A stretch of 64,000 bases of DNA from NCBI RefSeq assembly GCF_965216485.1, contig NZ_OZ244162.1:744001-808000 (forward strand), written 5' to 3'. The notes beneath the pieces are model-generated. The model saw nothing but the letters and a program-made list of their open reading frames with translations. It had not been told where the DNA came from and searched no databases. Shown one piece after another: positions 8,338 to 17,386 of this stretch. A program made the translations under genes and the position numbers. The DNA comes from Algiphilus sp965216485. GTDB taxonomy: Bacteria > Pseudomonadota > Gammaproteobacteria > Nevskiales > Nevskiaceae. Within the stretch, counting starts at the first letter, position 1; each line of letters begins with the position of its first letter.

Positions 8338-9794
8338 GCACGGAGATCCTGGTCAACATCGCGCCGCAGGAAACCCGCGTCGCGCTGGTGGAGAGCGGGG
8401 TCGTGCAGGAGGCCTACGTTCAGCGCGCGCTGCGCCATGGCCTGGTCGGGAATCTCTACGTGGGCCAGGTGCAGCGCGTGCTGCCCGGCATGCAGGCCGC
8501 CTTCGTGGACATCGGTCTGGAGCGCACAGGCTTCCTGCACGCCTCCGACATGGTGCGCCTCAACGAAGCAGCCGATGGCGCCCTGCCGCTGATCTCCAGC
8601 CTGCTGCACGAGGGGCAGCGCGTTCTCGTCCAGGTGCTCAAGGATCCACTGGGCAGCAAGGGCGCGCGCCTGACGACGCTGCCGTCCATTCCTTCGCGCT
8701 ATCTGGTGCTGCTGCCCTACGATCAGCATGTCGGCGTCTCGGCCCGGATCGAGGATGACGCCGAGCGCGAGCGTCTGCGCAAGGTGGTCACCGCGCTGGT
8801 GGCGGAGATGACGCCAGATCTCGGCGTGATCGTGCGCACCGCGGGCGAGGGCGCCACGGAAGAGGCCCTGCGCAACGATCTGCGCTTTCTGCAGCGCCTG
8901 TGGACGTCCATTCAGGCCGCCGGCAACGAGGCACCGTCGCGTAGCCTGGTGCATGGCGATCTGCCGCTGTCGATGCGCATCCTGCGTGATCTGCTCGGGG
9001 TGGATGTCGATAGAGTGCGGGTCGACAGTGCCGAGGAGTGGGGGCGACTGCGCACCTTCGCGCGCACCTTCATCCCGGATGCGGTCGACATCATCGAACA
9101 CTACGACGGCGCCGCCCCCATCTTCGACCTGTTCGGCGTCGAGGACGACCTCAATCGCGCCCTGGATCGCCGTGTGCCGTTGAAATCCGGTGGCCACCTG
9201 GTCATCGACCAGACCGAGGCGATGACCACGGTCGACGTCAATACCGGCGCCTACACTGGACACCGCAACCTCGAGGAAACCGCGCTCAAGACCAATCTGG
9301 AAGCCGCGCAGGCAATTGCACGCCAGCTACGGCTGCGCAATCTGGGCGGCATCATCATCATCGACTTCATCGACATGCACGACCCGCAGCATCGCGAGCA
9401 GATCACGCGCCTGCTCGAACGCTGCCTGGCGCGCGACCCGGCACGCAGCGTGGTCTGCCCGCTGTCGCCGCTGGGGTTGGTGGAGATGACGCGCAAGCGC
9501 ACACGCGAATCGCTGGGGCACATCCTGTGTGAGCCCTGCCCCGCATGCGAAGGACGCGGTTACCTCAAGACCGTGGAAACGGTGTGCTACGAGATCTTCC
9601 GGGAAGTACAGCGCTCGGCCCGCCAGTTCGAGGCGCAGGCCTTTCTGGTGCTGGCGGCGGTGCCGGTCATCGAACGCCTGCGCGATGATCTTTCGGTGGG
9701 GCTGGCGGAGCTGGAGGAACAGCTCTCCCGGCCGGTACGCCTGCAGCCCGAGCCCCAGTATCTGCAGGAAAGCTTCGACGTCGTTCCCATATGA
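8334..9794 (+). CDS. rng: Ribonuclease G
   Basis: An endoribonuclease that matures the 5' end of 16S rRNA and cleaves some mRNAs. The 486-residue protein carries an N-terminal S1-like RNA-binding domain (GNLYVGQVQRVLPGMQAAFVDIG), the two metal-binding aspartates of the DNase I-like core (VDVNTGAYTG and IIIDFIDM), and the C-terminal zinc-link type motif CPACEGRGYLKT. Length and absence of a long C-terminal scaffold identify RNase G rather than RNase E. The start is GTG at 8334 overlapping the maf stop; the stop overlaps yhdP by 4 bases. Confidence 0.95.
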   Translation: MSTEILVNIAPQETRVALVESGVVQEAYVQRALRHGLVGNLYVGQVQRVLPGMQAAFVDIGLERTGFLHASDMVRLNEAADGALPLISSLLHEGQRVLVQVLKDPLGSKGARLTTLPSIPSRYLVLLPYDQHVGVSARIEDDAERERLRKVVTALVAEMTPDLGVIVRTAGEGATEEALRNDLRFLQRLWTSIQAAGNEAPSRSLVHGDLPLSMRILRDLLGVDVDRVRVDSAEEWGRLRTFARTFIPDAVDIIEHYDGAAPIFDLFGVEDDLNRALDRRVPLKSGGHLVIDQTEAMTTVDVNTGAYTGHRNLEETALKTNLEAAQAIARQLRLRNLGGIIIIDFIDMHDPQHREQITRLLERCLARDPARSVVCPLSPLGLVEMTRKRTRESLGHILCEPCPACEGRGYLKTVETVCYEIFREVQRSARQFEAQAFLVLAAVPVIERLRDDLSVGLAELEEQLSRPVRLQPEPQYLQESFDVVPI

Positions 9795-12700
9795 CGCAGC
9801 GCAGTAGCTGGAGCCCAAGGCGCTGGCAGCGGGGACACACCGGAACGGCGGCGCTGCTCGCCATTCTGTTTGGTGCCGGCGCCTCGATGGCCCTGCACTT
9901 TGGTGCCAGCGCCTGGGTGGCCAGCGAACGTCCCGCACTCGAGAAACTGCTTGCGGAAGCCACGCGTGCGCCGGCGCGCATTGGCAGCGTGCGCCTGGTC
10001 TGGGAGGGCTTGGAACCCACTCTGGAGTTGCACGACGCCCGCCTGCTGATGGTCGAGTCCGGGACTGCGCCGCTGCGTATCGGCGGCATGCGACTGGGTG
10101 TCGACTGGATGCCCTTGCTGCGCGGCGAGATCGTGCCGCGCAATCTGAAGGTGCGGGGGCTGTCCATCCGCATCAATGAGGATGCCGACGGACACTGGCG
10201 CATCGGTCTGCGCGAGCGGCGCGTGCGTCCCGAGCTGGACACCGTTCTGCGCTTCATCGCTCGCTTCGAGCAGATTGAGCTCGAAGCGATCCAGGTGCAG
10301 CTGCGTGCCTTCGACAGCAGCCAGGCCGTGCCGGTCTTCGTGCAGCAGGCCACGTTGGGCACCGAACGCGGTGGCTGGCGGGTCCATGCAGAAGCGCTGG
10401 ACGGCGCCCGAAGCGGGCGCCTGACGGTGGACGGTTTCGTGCGAGGCACAGCGCAGGCGCCGGCGCAATGGCGGCACAGTTGGCAGCTCACCTTCTCCGG
10501 TAGCCACGACTTTGCCGCCTCGGTCGGTGGCGTGCTGCCCGACCTGCGGGGCTTGCCCGAGCTCGTGGGCGCCCAGTTGCGGCTGGACGTGCAACGTCAG
10601 GGCCGCCGGAGCGATGGTCCCTGGCTGATCGACATGCAGGGGCGCAGCCGCCATCTGCGAGTGGCGCATGGCCAGCCGCTCGACGATGTGCGCCTGGACG
10701 GCAACCTGCGCGTGCATGCCGAAGGTCTCGAACTGAGCGTGCCTTCCATCGAAAGCAACGGCCAGCAGCAGGCCGCGCAGCTGCAAGTGGCCCTCAGCGA
10801 CGCCGGGCAACGTCTCAATGTCAGTGCGCAGCGGCTGCAGGGGCGCCTGATCTCGCCGTGGCTGCGGGCATGGACGCAAGGCAGCGCGCCGCGTCTCAGC
10901 GGTGAACTGTCCGGCTTTCGTCTTCGGCTGGAGCGTGCTGCCGAGGCTGCTTCCTGGGCACTGTCCAGTGCCAGCGCACAGGTGCATGGCCTGGGTGCCG
11001 TGGGCGATGGCTACGCCCTCGAAGGGCTTCAAGGGCAGCTGCAGGCGGACGCCGATGGTGGCCGCCTGGATGTTGACCCGGGCGCGCTGACCATCCGCTT
11101 GCCCGAGCACCTCTACACCCCGCTGCGCTTCGATCAGGCGAGCGGCAGCGTGCATTGGCAGCCGCTGATGGATGAGGCCACGGGCTGGCAGGTCGCATTG
11201 GATGACCTCCGCCTGCAAATGGGCAGTCTGCAGGCCGACGGCGGAGGGCGCCTGCGCCTGCCTGCGGGGGCGTCTCCCGAACTCGTGCTGGATATCGGAC
11301 TGGCGGCAGAGGATGTCAATGACGCCAAGCCCTTCATGCCACAGGTCTGGCGGCCCGCTCTGCGTGATTACCTGGCGCGCGCCATCGAAGCCGGTACGGT
11401 GCGCTCCGGACGGCTGCAGTTCGAGGCGCAGCTGGCAGACGGTTTCTGGAAGGCGGATGACACCCGATTCGCGATCAATCTGAGCGTCGAGGCGGCGCGC
11501 ATGCGCTTTCAGCGGCGTTGGCCGGTGCTGTCGGACATTCAGGCGGAGATTGCCATCGCGCGCGATGGGCTTCGCATCGACGCCCAGCGTGCCAGCATCG
11601 AAGGCATGCGCGTGCGGGACGCACAGGTCGCCATCGAGCGCTTCCGGGATGGTGAACTGACGGCCGCCGTCACCCACGAAGCCAGCCTCCCGGCCTGGTA
11701 TGCCCTGCTGCGCGCGACGCCGCTCGCGGGCAATCTGCGCGGCCTGCTCGAAGAAACCCAACCGGAAGGGCGCGCGCGGCTGAAGCTTGATCTCAGCATT
11801 CCGTTGCGCGAACCCGATTCGGCAGTCGCGCGCGGCGAGGTGACATTGGACGGCGCCCATCTCTTCGTCGACGCCATCGATGCCACCGTGCGCGACATCC
11901 GCGGCACGCTGTTCTTCGCCAACCATGCCGTCGCGGCCGACGCCATGCAGGCGCGCCTGCATGGTCGTACCGTCCGCGTCGGCCTGGACACCGACGAAGG
12001 CATTCAGCGCCTGTCGGCGCAGACGCAGGTCGATATCGGCGATCCCAACGGTCTGGCCCGCTTCCTGCCGGATTGGTTGCAGCCTTATCTGGAGGGTGTA
12101 CTGCCCCTGGATGTGCGCCTGAACCTGCGTGCCATCGATGGGCAGAATGCCCTCAGCCTGCGCCTCGGTAGCGAGGCACTGCGGTCCCGATTGCCTCCGC
12201 CGCTGGCCATGCAGCCGGAAAAGGCCCGTGAGGCCATTCGCATCGATGCGCAGCTCGCCCAGGGAGCGGTGGAATCCCTGGTTTTGCGCTGGCCGGGCAA
12301 ACTCACCGTTGCTCGCGACCCACAGCAGATCCGCGTTCATCTAGGACCGGGTAGTGCGCCGCCCGCCGATGCGCCGGGCCTGCATCTGAGCGGTCATGCC
12401 CAGCAGCTGGCGCTGCTCGAATGGTTTGCGCCGGTCCAGGCTATGCGCACGCCATCCGCGCAGGCGCAGGAATCTGCCCAGGAGGCACAGGACGGGGGAT
12501 TGGCCTCGGTGCGACTGACCGTGTCGCGTCTGGGCGTCGGCCCCTTCGTCCTGCCCGATCTGGCCTTCCGCTTGGGAATGGACGACAACCGGCGGCGTCT
12601 GAATGTGGACGGCAGCAGCCGCGGAACCTTGCTCTTCCAGGACAGCGGCCGCGGTCAGATCGAGGCGCGCATGGAACGACTCAAGCTGGCGCGTGCCAGC

Positions 12701-13642
12701 ATCGACACGCGTGCCGCCACGCCATCCGACGCTTCGGCGGCAGAACCTCAGGTCGCTGCATCCGCGGCCGCTCCGGTCTGGCGTCCTGAGCGGCTGCCAG
12801 GGCTCGATCTGCTGGTGGGCGACATCCTGTTCGAGGATTTTCAGCTTGGCGCCCTCGACCTGCGTCTGGAACCGCGCCCGGAGGGCGTGGCGCTGACCAA
12901 GCTGCGCCTCAGCGAAGGCGGGTTGAACGTGAGCGCCACTGGGCATTGGTACGGTGCCGAAGCAGCGGCGTCGGGGGAAATGGCACGCGGCATGCGCCTC
13001 GACGCCGAAGTGCAGACGCGCGCCATTGACCCTTTGCTCACCGCGCTGGGCTATGCGCGCACGCTGCGCGCCGAGCAGTTTCGGGCCGATGCCGAACTGC
13101 AATGGGACCGGTTGGATGGCATGGCGCGCCTCGCCAAGGCCGAGGGCACGCTGCGCGTGCGGGCCGCCAACGGCAGCATCGCTGCCGTTGAGCCCGGCGC
13201 CGGGCGAGTCCTCGGCCTGTTCAATTTCTTCGCCCTGCCGCGCCGTTTCGGGCTCGACTTCCGTGATGTCACGGCCACGGGGCTCGCCTTCGATACGCTG
13301 TCCGGCAGCTTCGCTCTGGGCGGCGGCAATGCCGTCACCGATGACCTCATCGTTGATGGCCCGTCGCTGCGCGTCGAAGTCGACGGCCGCATCGGGCTGG
13401 CCGCGCAGGACTACGACCAGCGTATCCGCATCTATCCCGACATCTCGGGGGGCATGACCATTGGCGGCGCGGTGCTGGGCGGGCCGCTCGGCGTCGGTCT
13501 GGCGCTGCTGGCGCGCGAAGTCTTCGAGACACCGATCGACGAGGTCACGCGGATCAGTTACCGCCTTGTCGGACCCTGGGATGATCCCCAGATTGTCCCC
13601 GAAGCCATTGCCACTGCGAACGAAGAGGACAACCGCCCATGA
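9791..13642 (+). CDS. yhdP: YhdP family AsmA-like envelope protein
   Basis: YhdP is a very large inner-membrane-anchored periplasmic protein implicated in moving phospholipid to the outer membrane. This 1283-residue protein has one N-terminal transmembrane anchor (TAALLAILFGAGASMALHF), a long beta-rich body full of LxLDxxxR-type segments, and a C-terminal region (LFNFFALPRRFGLDFRDV, then a DLIVDGPSLRVEVDG segment, then GGPLGVGLALLAREVF) typical of the family. The gene lies between rng and a nitrilase gene and before tldD, the conserved gammaproteobacterial order. Both ends overlap neighbours by 4 bases, indicating coupling. Confidence 0.92.
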   Translation: MTQRSSWSPRRWQRGHTGTAALLAILFGAGASMALHFGASAWVASERPALEKLLAEATRAPARIGSVRLVWEGLEPTLELHDARLLMVESGTAPLRIGGMRLGVDWMPLLRGEIVPRNLKVRGLSIRINEDADGHWRIGLRERRVRPELDTVLRFIARFEQIELEAIQVQLRAFDSSQAVPVFVQQATLGTERGGWRVHAEALDGARSGRLTVDGFVRGTAQAPAQWRHSWQLTFSGSHDFAASVGGVLPDLRGLPELVGAQLRLDVQRQGRRSDGPWLIDMQGRSRHLRVAHGQPLDDVRLDGNLRVHAEGLELSVPSIESNGQQQAAQLQVALSDAGQRLNVSAQRLQGRLISPWLRAWTQGSAPRLSGELSGFRLRLERAAEAASWALSSASAQVHGLGAVGDGYALEGLQGQLQADADGGRLDVDPGALTIRLPEHLYTPLRFDQASGSVHWQPLMDEATGWQVALDDLRLQMGSLQADGGGRLRLPAGASPELVLDIGLAAEDVNDAKPFMPQVWRPALRDYLARAIEAGTVRSGRLQFEAQLADGFWKADDTRFAINLSVEAARMRFQRRWPVLSDIQAEIAIARDGLRIDAQRASIEGMRVRDAQVAIERFRDGELTAAVTHEASLPAWYALLRATPLAGNLRGLLEETQPEGRARLKLDLSIPLREPDSAVARGEVTLDGAHLFVDAIDATVRDIRGTLFFANHAVAADAMQARLHGRTVRVGLDTDEGIQRLSAQTQVDIGDPNGLARFLPDWLQPYLEGVLPLDVRLNLRAIDGQNALSLRLGSEALRSRLPPPLAMQPEKAREAIRIDAQLAQGAVESLVLRWPGKLTVARDPQQIRVHLGPGSAPPADAPGLHLSGHAQQLALLEWFAPVQAMRTPSAQAQESAQEAQDGGLASVRLTVSRLGVGPFVLPDLAFRLGMDDNRRRLNVDGSSRGTLLFQDSGRGQIEARMERLKLARASIDTRAATPSDASAAEPQVAASAAAPVWRPERLPGLDLLVGDILFEDFQLGALDLRLEPRPEGVALTKLRLSEGGLNVSATGHWYGAEAAASGEMARGMRLDAEVQTRAIDPLLTALGYARTLRAEQFRADAELQWDRLDGMARLAKAEGTLRVRAANGSIAAVEPGAGRVLGLFNFFALPRRFGLDFRDVTATGLAFDTLSGSFALGGGNAVTDDLIVDGPSLRVEVDGRIGLAAQDYDQRIRIYPDISGGMTIGGAVLGGPLGVGLALLAREVFETPIDEVTRISYRLVGPWDDPQIVPEAIATANEEDNRP

Positions 13643-14463
13643 GCCGCCTGACCGCTGCCGTGCTGCAGATGAACAGCGCCGCGGATGTCGACGCCAACCT
13701 GGCGACGGTGCGCGGCGCGGCAGCGGAAGCCGCCGCCGCTGGCGTGCGACTGCTCGTACTGCCGGAAAATTTCGCCTTCATGGGCGCTCATGCACGCGAC
13801 AAGCTGGCCATCGCCGAAGCCCCCGGCGAAGGGCCGATTCAGCGGTGCTGCGCCCAGTTGGCGCAGCATCACCGCCTGTGGATCGTGGCTGGCACCATTG
13901 CGCTGCGCGCGCCGGCCGAGCCGCAGCGCATCATCGCGGCCTCCATCGTCTACGACGCGGAGGGCCGGGTGCGCGCGCGCTACGACAAGGCGCACCTCTT
14001 TGACGTCACGCTGCCGGAAGGCAGCTACCGCGAATCGGCAACCATCGCGCCGGGCGCCCCCGTCGCAGTAGTCAGCGACGGCCCGGCAGCGGCGCGCGGC
14101 GGCTTGTCGGTGTGCTACGACCTGCGCTTCCCCGAGCTGTATCGCCGCCACGCGCAGGAGGGGGCCTGCTGGCTGACGGTGCCCTCAGCCTTCACCCATG
14201 CCACTGGACAGGCCCACTGGGCGCCGCTGCTGACCGCCCGCGCCATCGAGAATCAGTGCTTCGTGCTGGCGCCGAATCAGTGCGGTACGCACGCTGACGG
14301 CCGCAGCACCTGGGGCCACAGCGCCATCATCGACCCCTGGGGCCGCTGGCTGGCCGCCTGCGAGGAACAGCCCGGACTCGCCATTGCCGAACTCGACCTC
14401 GGCGCCCAGGCCGAGCAGCGTCGACGTTTCCCGGTACTGGCGCATCGTCGCATTTACACTTGA
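13639..14463 (+). CDS. Nitrilase-superfamily amidase (Nit1/deaminated glutathione amidase type)
   Basis: A 274-residue carbon-nitrogen hydrolase, probably hydrolysing the amide of a small metabolite; relatives repair deaminated glutathione. The catalytic triad is visible: Glu43 in VLPENF, Lys117 in YDKAHLFD and Cys159 in CYDLRFPE. DKAHLFDV and PSAFTHATGQAHW match the Nit1/YbeM branch. It follows yhdP with a 4-base overlap and precedes tldD, a common gammaproteobacterial arrangement. The substrate is inferred from the family only. Confidence 0.88.
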   Translation: MSRLTAAVLQMNSAADVDANLATVRGAAAEAAAAGVRLLVLPENFAFMGAHARDKLAIAEAPGEGPIQRCCAQLAQHHRLWIVAGTIALRAPAEPQRIIAASIVYDAEGRVRARYDKAHLFDVTLPEGSYRESATIAPGAPVAVVSDGPAAARGGLSVCYDLRFPELYRRHAQEGACWLTVPSAFTHATGQAHWAPLLTARAIENQCFVLAPNQCGTHADGRSTWGHSAIIDPWGRWLAACEEQPGLAIAELDLGAQAEQRRRFPVLAHRRIYT

Positions 14464-14515
14464 TGGCACCTTCTGCCGCCTGCCTTGTCTACCCGGCGGC
14501 CTCACGACAGAGTTG

Positions 14516-15964
14516 ATGATGCAAGAGCCCCTGCAATTCGCCGAATCCCGCCTTCTCGAACCGGCCAGCCTTGGCATGGTCGATATCGAGCGTGCGCTGG
14601 GCGCACTGATGAAGCCGGGGGTGGACGCCGCCGATCTCTATTTCTCGGAAGGCCAGAGCGAGAGCTGGCTGTTCGAGGACGGCATCGTGCGTCGCGGCAC
14701 CCATGGCAGCGAGCGCGGGGTTGGTGTGCGCGCCATTGCCGGCGAGAAGGCAGGGCTCGCCTACAGCGACGAGATCACCGCGCCCATGCTGATGAATGCC
14801 GCCGGCCAGGCGCGCGCCATCGTCGATCACGGCCAGGCCGGGCGCGTGGCGGCTCTGGCGCCGCGCCGCGTCCGCCCCATCTACACTGCCGACAGCCCGC
14901 TCGAGAGTCTGCCCACCGAGGACAAGCTGGAACTGCTGCGGCGCGCCGACGCGGCTGCACGTGCCGCCGACCCGCGCGTGGCGCAGGTCCAGGTCTCGTT
15001 GACCGGGGCCCGCAAGACCGTCCTGATCGCGCGCAGCGACGGCCTGGTCGCCAGCGATGTCCGGCCGATGGTGCGCCTCAATGTCAATGTCACGGTCGAG
15101 CACCAGGGACGGCGGGAGCAGGCCTCGGCCGGCGGCGGCGGCCGCAGCGGCTACGCCTTCTTCCTGGACGGCGACAAGCCGGAGGCCTATGCCCGCGAAG
15201 CCGTACGTATCGCCTGTGTGCTGCTGGAGGCCGATGCGGCACCGGCTGGCACCATGCCGGTGGTGCTCGGTGCCGGCTGGCCCGGCATCCTGCTGCACGA
15301 GGCCGTGGGTCATGGGCTGGAGGGCGACTTCAACCGCAAGGGCAGTTCGGTGTACAGCGGCAAGGTGGGGCAGAAGGTGGCCTCCGATCTGTGCACGGTG
15401 GTGGATGAGGGCTGCATTCCGCATCGGCGTGGCTCGCTCACCGTGGATGACGAAGGCACACCGTCGGCACGCAACGTCCTGATCGAGAACGGCGTGCTGC
15501 GCGGCTACATGCAGGACACCATCAACGCGCGTCTGATGGGCGCGGAGTCCACCGGCAATGGGCGCCGGGAGTCCTATGCGCATCTGCCCATGCCGCGCAT
15601 GACCAACACCTATCTCATGCCCGGGCCGCATGATCCGCAAGAGATTATCGCGTCCGTCGATCGTGGTCTCTATGCGGTCAACTTCAACGGCGGACAGGTC
15701 GACATCACCTCCGGCAATTTCGTGTTCTCGACCTCCGAGGCCTATCTCATCGAGAACGGCAAGGTGACCCGTCCGGTCAAGGGCGCGACCCTCATCGGCA
15801 ATGGACCGGATGCGCTGTCCCAGGTCGACATGCTCGGCAATGATCTGATGCTGGATCCTGGCATCGGCGTCTGCGGCAAGGAAGGCCAGGGCGTGCCGGT
15901 GGGGGTGGGGCAGCCCACGCTGCGCATCGGCGGCCTGACTGTCGGTGGTACGCAGACGGACTAA
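14516..15964 (+). CDS. tldD: Metalloprotease TldD
   Basis: TldD is the catalytic subunit of the TldD/TldE protease, which processes microcin-type peptides, some modified peptides and the CcdA antitoxin. The 482-residue protein contains the metal-binding motif HEAVGH at residues 261-266 followed by GLEGDFNRKG, and the C-terminal half has the family signature GTPSARNVLIENGVLRGYM. Two ATG codons, 14516 and 14519, fit the start; the frame continues upstream into the nitrilase gene and is not coding there. Its partner TldE (PmbA) is encoded at 53075, about 37 kb away. Confidence 0.94.
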   Translation: MMQEPLQFAESRLLEPASLGMVDIERALGALMKPGVDAADLYFSEGQSESWLFEDGIVRRGTHGSERGVGVRAIAGEKAGLAYSDEITAPMLMNAAGQARAIVDHGQAGRVAALAPRRVRPIYTADSPLESLPTEDKLELLRRADAAARAADPRVAQVQVSLTGARKTVLIARSDGLVASDVRPMVRLNVNVTVEHQGRREQASAGGGGRSGYAFFLDGDKPEAYAREAVRIACVLLEADAAPAGTMPVVLGAGWPGILLHEAVGHGLEGDFNRKGSSVYSGKVGQKVASDLCTVVDEGCIPHRRGSLTVDDEGTPSARNVLIENGVLRGYMQDTINARLMGAESTGNGRRESYAHLPMPRMTNTYLMPGPHDPQEIIASVDRGLYAVNFNGGQVDITSGNFVFSTSEAYLIENGKVTRPVKGATLIGNGPDALSQVDMLGNDLMLDPGIGVCGKEGQGVPVGVGQPTLRIGGLTVGGTQTD

Positions 15965-15967
15965 GGC

Positions 15968-16576
15968 GTGGCCCAGCGGCGTCCGCGCGGCGAACTGCGC
16001 ATCATCGGCGGTACCTGGCGCTCGCGGCGCGTCCGTTTCGCCGACAGCACCGTGCGCCCGACGCCCGACCGTGTGCGCCAGACCACCTTCGACTGGCTGG
16101 CGCCGCGCATTCGCGGCGCGCGCGTGCTCGATCTCTGCGCCGGCAGCGGCGCGATGGGCTTGGAAGCCCTGTCGCGCGGCGCCGCCGAGGCGGTCTTCGT
16201 GGACGCAGGGCGCGCCCAGATCGCGGCCATCCAGGCCGCCCTCGACCTGCTGCAGGCCGGCGCGGGTGCGCGCGTCGTGCAGCAGGATGCACTGCAGTGG
16301 CTACAAGGTGCATCTGGGCAGAAGCACTTCGATATCGCCTTTGTCGACCCGCCCTATGCGGCCGACCTGTGGTCGCGGCTGTTGCCGCCGCTGGCCGGCT
16401 GCATTGCAGCGGACCATCGCCTCTACATCGAGTGGCCGCGCGCGCAGACGCCGGATTTCGGCGTCGCGCTGCAGTGGCACCGGACATCCAGGGCGGCTGC
16501 GGTAAGCTACGGCCTCGCAAGCTTTTCGGACGGCACCCATCCCGACGTGGAAGGAGGAACGGCATGCCCGGAGTGA
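15968..16576 (+). CDS. rsmD: 16S rRNA (guanine966-N2)-methyltransferase RsmD
   Basis: The enzyme methylates G966 of 16S rRNA using S-adenosylmethionine. The 202-residue protein shows GELRIIGGTWRSRRV and RPTPDRVRQTTFDWL at the N-terminus, the SAM site LDLCAGSGAMGLEALSRGA, and the catalytic motif FVDPPYAADLW. It starts with GTG at 15968, three bases after tldD, and its end overlaps coaD by 13 bases. The rsmD-coaD pair is common in proteobacteria. Confidence 0.94.
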   Translation: MAQRRPRGELRIIGGTWRSRRVRFADSTVRPTPDRVRQTTFDWLAPRIRGARVLDLCAGSGAMGLEALSRGAAEAVFVDAGRAQIAAIQAALDLLQAGAGARVVQQDALQWLQGASGQKHFDIAFVDPPYAADLWSRLLPPLAGCIAADHRLYIEWPRAQTPDFGVALQWHRTSRAAAVSYGLASFSDGTHPDVEGGTACPE

Positions 16577-17061
16577 CGGCAGCCTATAGCGGGACATTCG
16601 ATCCGGTGACTTTCGGTCACACCGACATCATCGCGCGCGCCGCGGTCATGTTCGAGCGTCTGATCGTGGCCGTGGGCCTGAACCCGTCGAAGAATCCACG
16701 TTTTTCCATCGACGAGCGCGTGGCGCTGATCGAGGCCACGGTCGAGGAAGCGGGTCTACACAACGTGTCGGTGAAGCCCTTCGATGGTCTGATCGTGGAC
16801 TTTGCCCGCGAGAACAATGTCAGTGTGCTGGTGCGCGGCGTGCGCACGGTCACGGATGTCGACTACGAGAAGCAAATGGCGATCATGAATCGCGATCTCT
16901 TCCCGCAACTCGATACCGTCATGCTGGCGCCGTCTCCGGAATACGCGCATCTGTCCTCGTCGCTGGTGCGCGAGCTGACCGGCCTCGGCGCGCCGGTGGA
17001 GAAATTCGTTCCCAAGCCGGTCCTGCCGGAGCTGCTCGCCCGTTTCGGCCGGCAAAGCTGA
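16564..17061 (+). CDS. coaD: Phosphopantetheine adenylyltransferase
   Basis: The enzyme catalyses the penultimate step of coenzyme A synthesis, ATP plus 4'-phosphopantetheine to dephospho-CoA. The 165-residue protein has the nucleotidyltransferase motif AAYSGTFDPVTFGHTDII (TxGH class), NPSKNPRFSIDERV, the RGVRTVTDVDYEKQM segment and the EYAHLSSSLVREL motif. The frame is open far upstream, but the ATG at 16564 is preceded by a strong AAGGAGG site about 10 bases away and lines up with the family N-terminus. It overlaps rsmD by 13 bases; a ferredoxin gene follows after 4 bases. Confidence 0.96.
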   Translation: MPGVTAAYSGTFDPVTFGHTDIIARAAVMFERLIVAVGLNPSKNPRFSIDERVALIEATVEEAGLHNVSVKPFDGLIVDFARENNVSVLVRGVRTVTDVDYEKQMAIMNRDLFPQLDTVMLAPSPEYAHLSSSLVRELTGLGAPVEKFVPKPVLPELLARFGRQS

Positions 17062-17065
17062 ACCT

Positions 17066-17323
17066 ATGGCACTGAAGATCACCGACGCCTGCATCAATTG
17101 CGATGTCTGCGAGCCCGTGTGCCCGAACGGCGCGATCTATCAGGGCGAGGAAATCTATGAAATCGACCCGGCGCTGTGCACCGAGTGCGTCGGTCATTTC
17201 GATGAGCCGCAGTGTCAGCAGCTCTGCCCGGTGGATTGCATCCCGCTTGACCCGGACCATCCGGAGACGCAGGACCAGCTCATGGCAAAGTACCGGCGTC
17301 TCACGCAGGACAGCAGCAACTAG
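17066..17323 (+). CDS. YfhL-type 2[4Fe-4S] ferredoxin
   Basis: An 85-residue electron carrier with two cluster-binding motifs: CINCDVCEPVCPNGAI, and CTECVGHFDEPQCQQLCPVDCI, where the extra residues between cysteines mark the YfhL/Allochromatium-type ferredoxin. The position right after coaD is often seen in gammaproteobacteria. The redox partner is unknown. Confidence 0.93.
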   Translation: MALKITDACINCDVCEPVCPNGAIYQGEEIYEIDPALCTECVGHFDEPQCQQLCPVDCIPLDPDHPETQDQLMAKYRRLTQDSSN

Positions 17324-17386
17324 CCCTCGTCGATGTCCGTATCGGCGATCCCCAGTCCAACGCACCATGTATCTCCTGGAGTCTTC

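Noticed and set aside
9587..12340. A 917-codon open frame on the minus strand opposite yhdP
   Set aside because: High GC content leaves few stops on the opposite strand. The translation is His/Gln/Arg-rich with no domain pattern, and rng and yhdP read through it with clear family features.
14516..15964. tldD as part of a modified-peptide (microcin-like) cluster
   Set aside because: No precursor peptide, transporter or modifying enzyme is near either tldD or pmbA. Their neighbours are the usual housekeeping genes.
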